NCBI GenBank assembly: GCA_902489595.1
Contig: CABUAS010000089.1
Location: 1-6,448 of the forward strand
DNA length: 6,448 nt
Reading direction: 5' to 3'
Source of the DNA: an uncultured Oscillospiraceae bacterium
Lineage (GTDB): Bacteria; Bacillota; Clostridia; Oscillospirales; Acutalibacteraceae
Positions 5,957 to 6,448 of this stretch are shown in pieces. A program made the translations under genes and the position numbers. Numbering within the stretch: the first letter of the stretch is position 1; each line of letters opens with the position of its first letter. Below the pieces are notes generated by a model, which did not search any database, was not told the origin of the DNA, and saw only the letters and a list, made by a program, of their open reading frames with translations.

Positions 5957-6364
5957 ATGGTAAAAACAAATACGCTTTTCAAAAAGTTTTTTGCAGTTGT
6001 TTTGTCTTGCTTGCTTATGTTCAGCAGCGTTTTTACGGCAAAAGCTGCCGTAAAGCCTGATGATACGGTGAGTCCTTGTTATGTTAATATTGTAAAACAA
6101 GACGGTACTTTAACGATTTCGGGCATTAAAGCAAAATGCACTGCATTGGTGCAAACAAGCAAATCAATGAATCTCAGCATAAAAATGGAACTGCAGAAAG
6201 AAAAATCAAGCGGTTATGAAACCGTAGAAACGTGGACAGGCAGTAAAACGGGAACGTATCTTTCTATGAGTGAATCAAGAAATATTAATGTTCTCAGCAA
6301 TTATCGTCTGAAAATAACCTTTAACGCAGGCGGTGAAACACAGGTTGTTTACAGATATCAGTGA
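5957..6364 (+). CDS. small secreted protein of unknown function
   Basis: Product of 135 aa with a clear Sec signal peptide: basic start (K3, K9, K10), hydrophobic core at about 11-26 and an AxA site FTAKA, with likely cleavage between A30 and A31. The mature protein of about 105 aa is Ser/Thr/Lys-rich with alternating polar and hydrophobic residues and ends in TQVVYRYQ, suggesting a small beta-sandwich. It has two cysteines (C41, C61), which could form a disulfide after export. There is no lipobox, cell-wall anchor, catalytic motif or second membrane segment. I do not recognise a named family, though short secreted beta-rich proteins of this style are common in Clostridia. The start is supported by AAAAAGGGGTG at 5941-5951 as ribosome binding site. 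The gene stands alone between a terminator and a hairpin. The 14 nt at 5938-5951 match the leader of the sigma gene exactly. Confidence 0.85.
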   Translation: MVKTNTLFKKFFAVVLSCLLMFSSVFTAKAAVKPDDTVSPCYVNIVKQDGTLTISGIKAKCTALVQTSKSMNLSIKMELQKEKSSGYETVETWTGSKTGTYLSMSESRNINVLSNYRLKITFNAGGETQVVYRYQ

Positions 6365-6365
6365 T

Positions 6366-6388
6366 TTTTCACAATTTTATTGTGAAAA
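6366..6388. terminator. AT-rich hairpin after the secreted protein gene (weak terminator candidate)
   Basis: TTTTCACAAT (6366-6375) pairs perfectly with 6379-6388 around a TTT loop and begins directly after the stop codon. It is followed by TGCGAAAGG rather than a T-run, so it is a poor intrinsic terminator on the plus strand. The 5' arm supplies only four A after the stem on the minus strand. Confidence 0.4.
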
Positions 6389-6448
6389 TGCGAAAGGGTG
6401 AGTCCGATGCTTTAGTCAATATTCACAAAAAACAAATGCACTATTTAC

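Noticed and set aside
6391..6448. A ribosome binding site-like GAAAGGGTGAG followed by ATG CTT TAG at 6407, and an ATG at 6435, as the start of a further gene; also a possible riboswitch or ribozyme
   Set aside because: The first frame stops after two codons, the second lacks a ribosome binding site, and no conserved riboswitch or hammerhead core could be matched by eye.

Overview
The window looks like chromosomal DNA of a low-to-moderate G+C Clostridia member (Bacillota), probably of the Ruminococcaceae/Oscillospiraceae type. The evidence is AAGGAG-type ribosome binding sites, a ClpE-type Clp ATPase with an N-terminal zinc finger, CCA-encoded tRNA genes, an ECF sigma gene overlapping a membrane-protein gene that begins MTDKERYKKAF, and several U-tailed hairpin terminators. 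All genes lie on the plus strand. The taxonomic placement is an inference from gene style, not from a marker search.

Layout. (1) Positions 1-2940 hold the end of an operon: a phosphatidylglycerophosphate synthase-like gene (pgsA), whose true start probably lies just left of the window, followed after 10 nt by a ClpE-type AAA+ unfoldase gene. (2) Positions 2965-3607 form a self-contained tRNA operon: a perfect-consensus sigma-A promoter (TTGACA-N17-TATAAT), then tRNA-Gly(UCC), tRNA-Arg(UCU), tRNA-His(GUG), tRNA-Gln(UUG) and tRNA-Lys(UUU), then a strong terminator. Between Arg and His is an odd stretch with two perfect hairpins and an exact 20-nt copy of the 3' end of tRNA-Arg. (3) Positions 3626-5166 hold an ECF sigma factor gene behind a possible autoregulated ECF promoter, overlapping a gene for a single-pass membrane protein that is probably its anti-sigma or sensor partner, then a terminator. 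(4) Positions 5176-5895 hold a single-gene unit for a LacA/Maa-type sugar O-acetyltransferase with its own promoter and terminator. (5) Positions 5905-6364 hold a small secreted protein of unknown function, followed by a hairpin and about 60 nt with no recognisable gene.

Functionally the window mixes housekeeping (phospholipid synthesis, protein quality control, tRNAs) with a cell-envelope signalling module (sigma plus membrane partner). The acetyltransferase and secreted protein each look independently transcribed. The secreted protein gene shares an identical 14-nt leader segment with the sigma gene. I do not see a clear undescribed multi-gene system. The most unusual items are the tRNA-Arg 3'-end duplication with its hairpin-rich spacer and A-C mismatch, and the dyad centred on the -10 box of the tRNA promoter.
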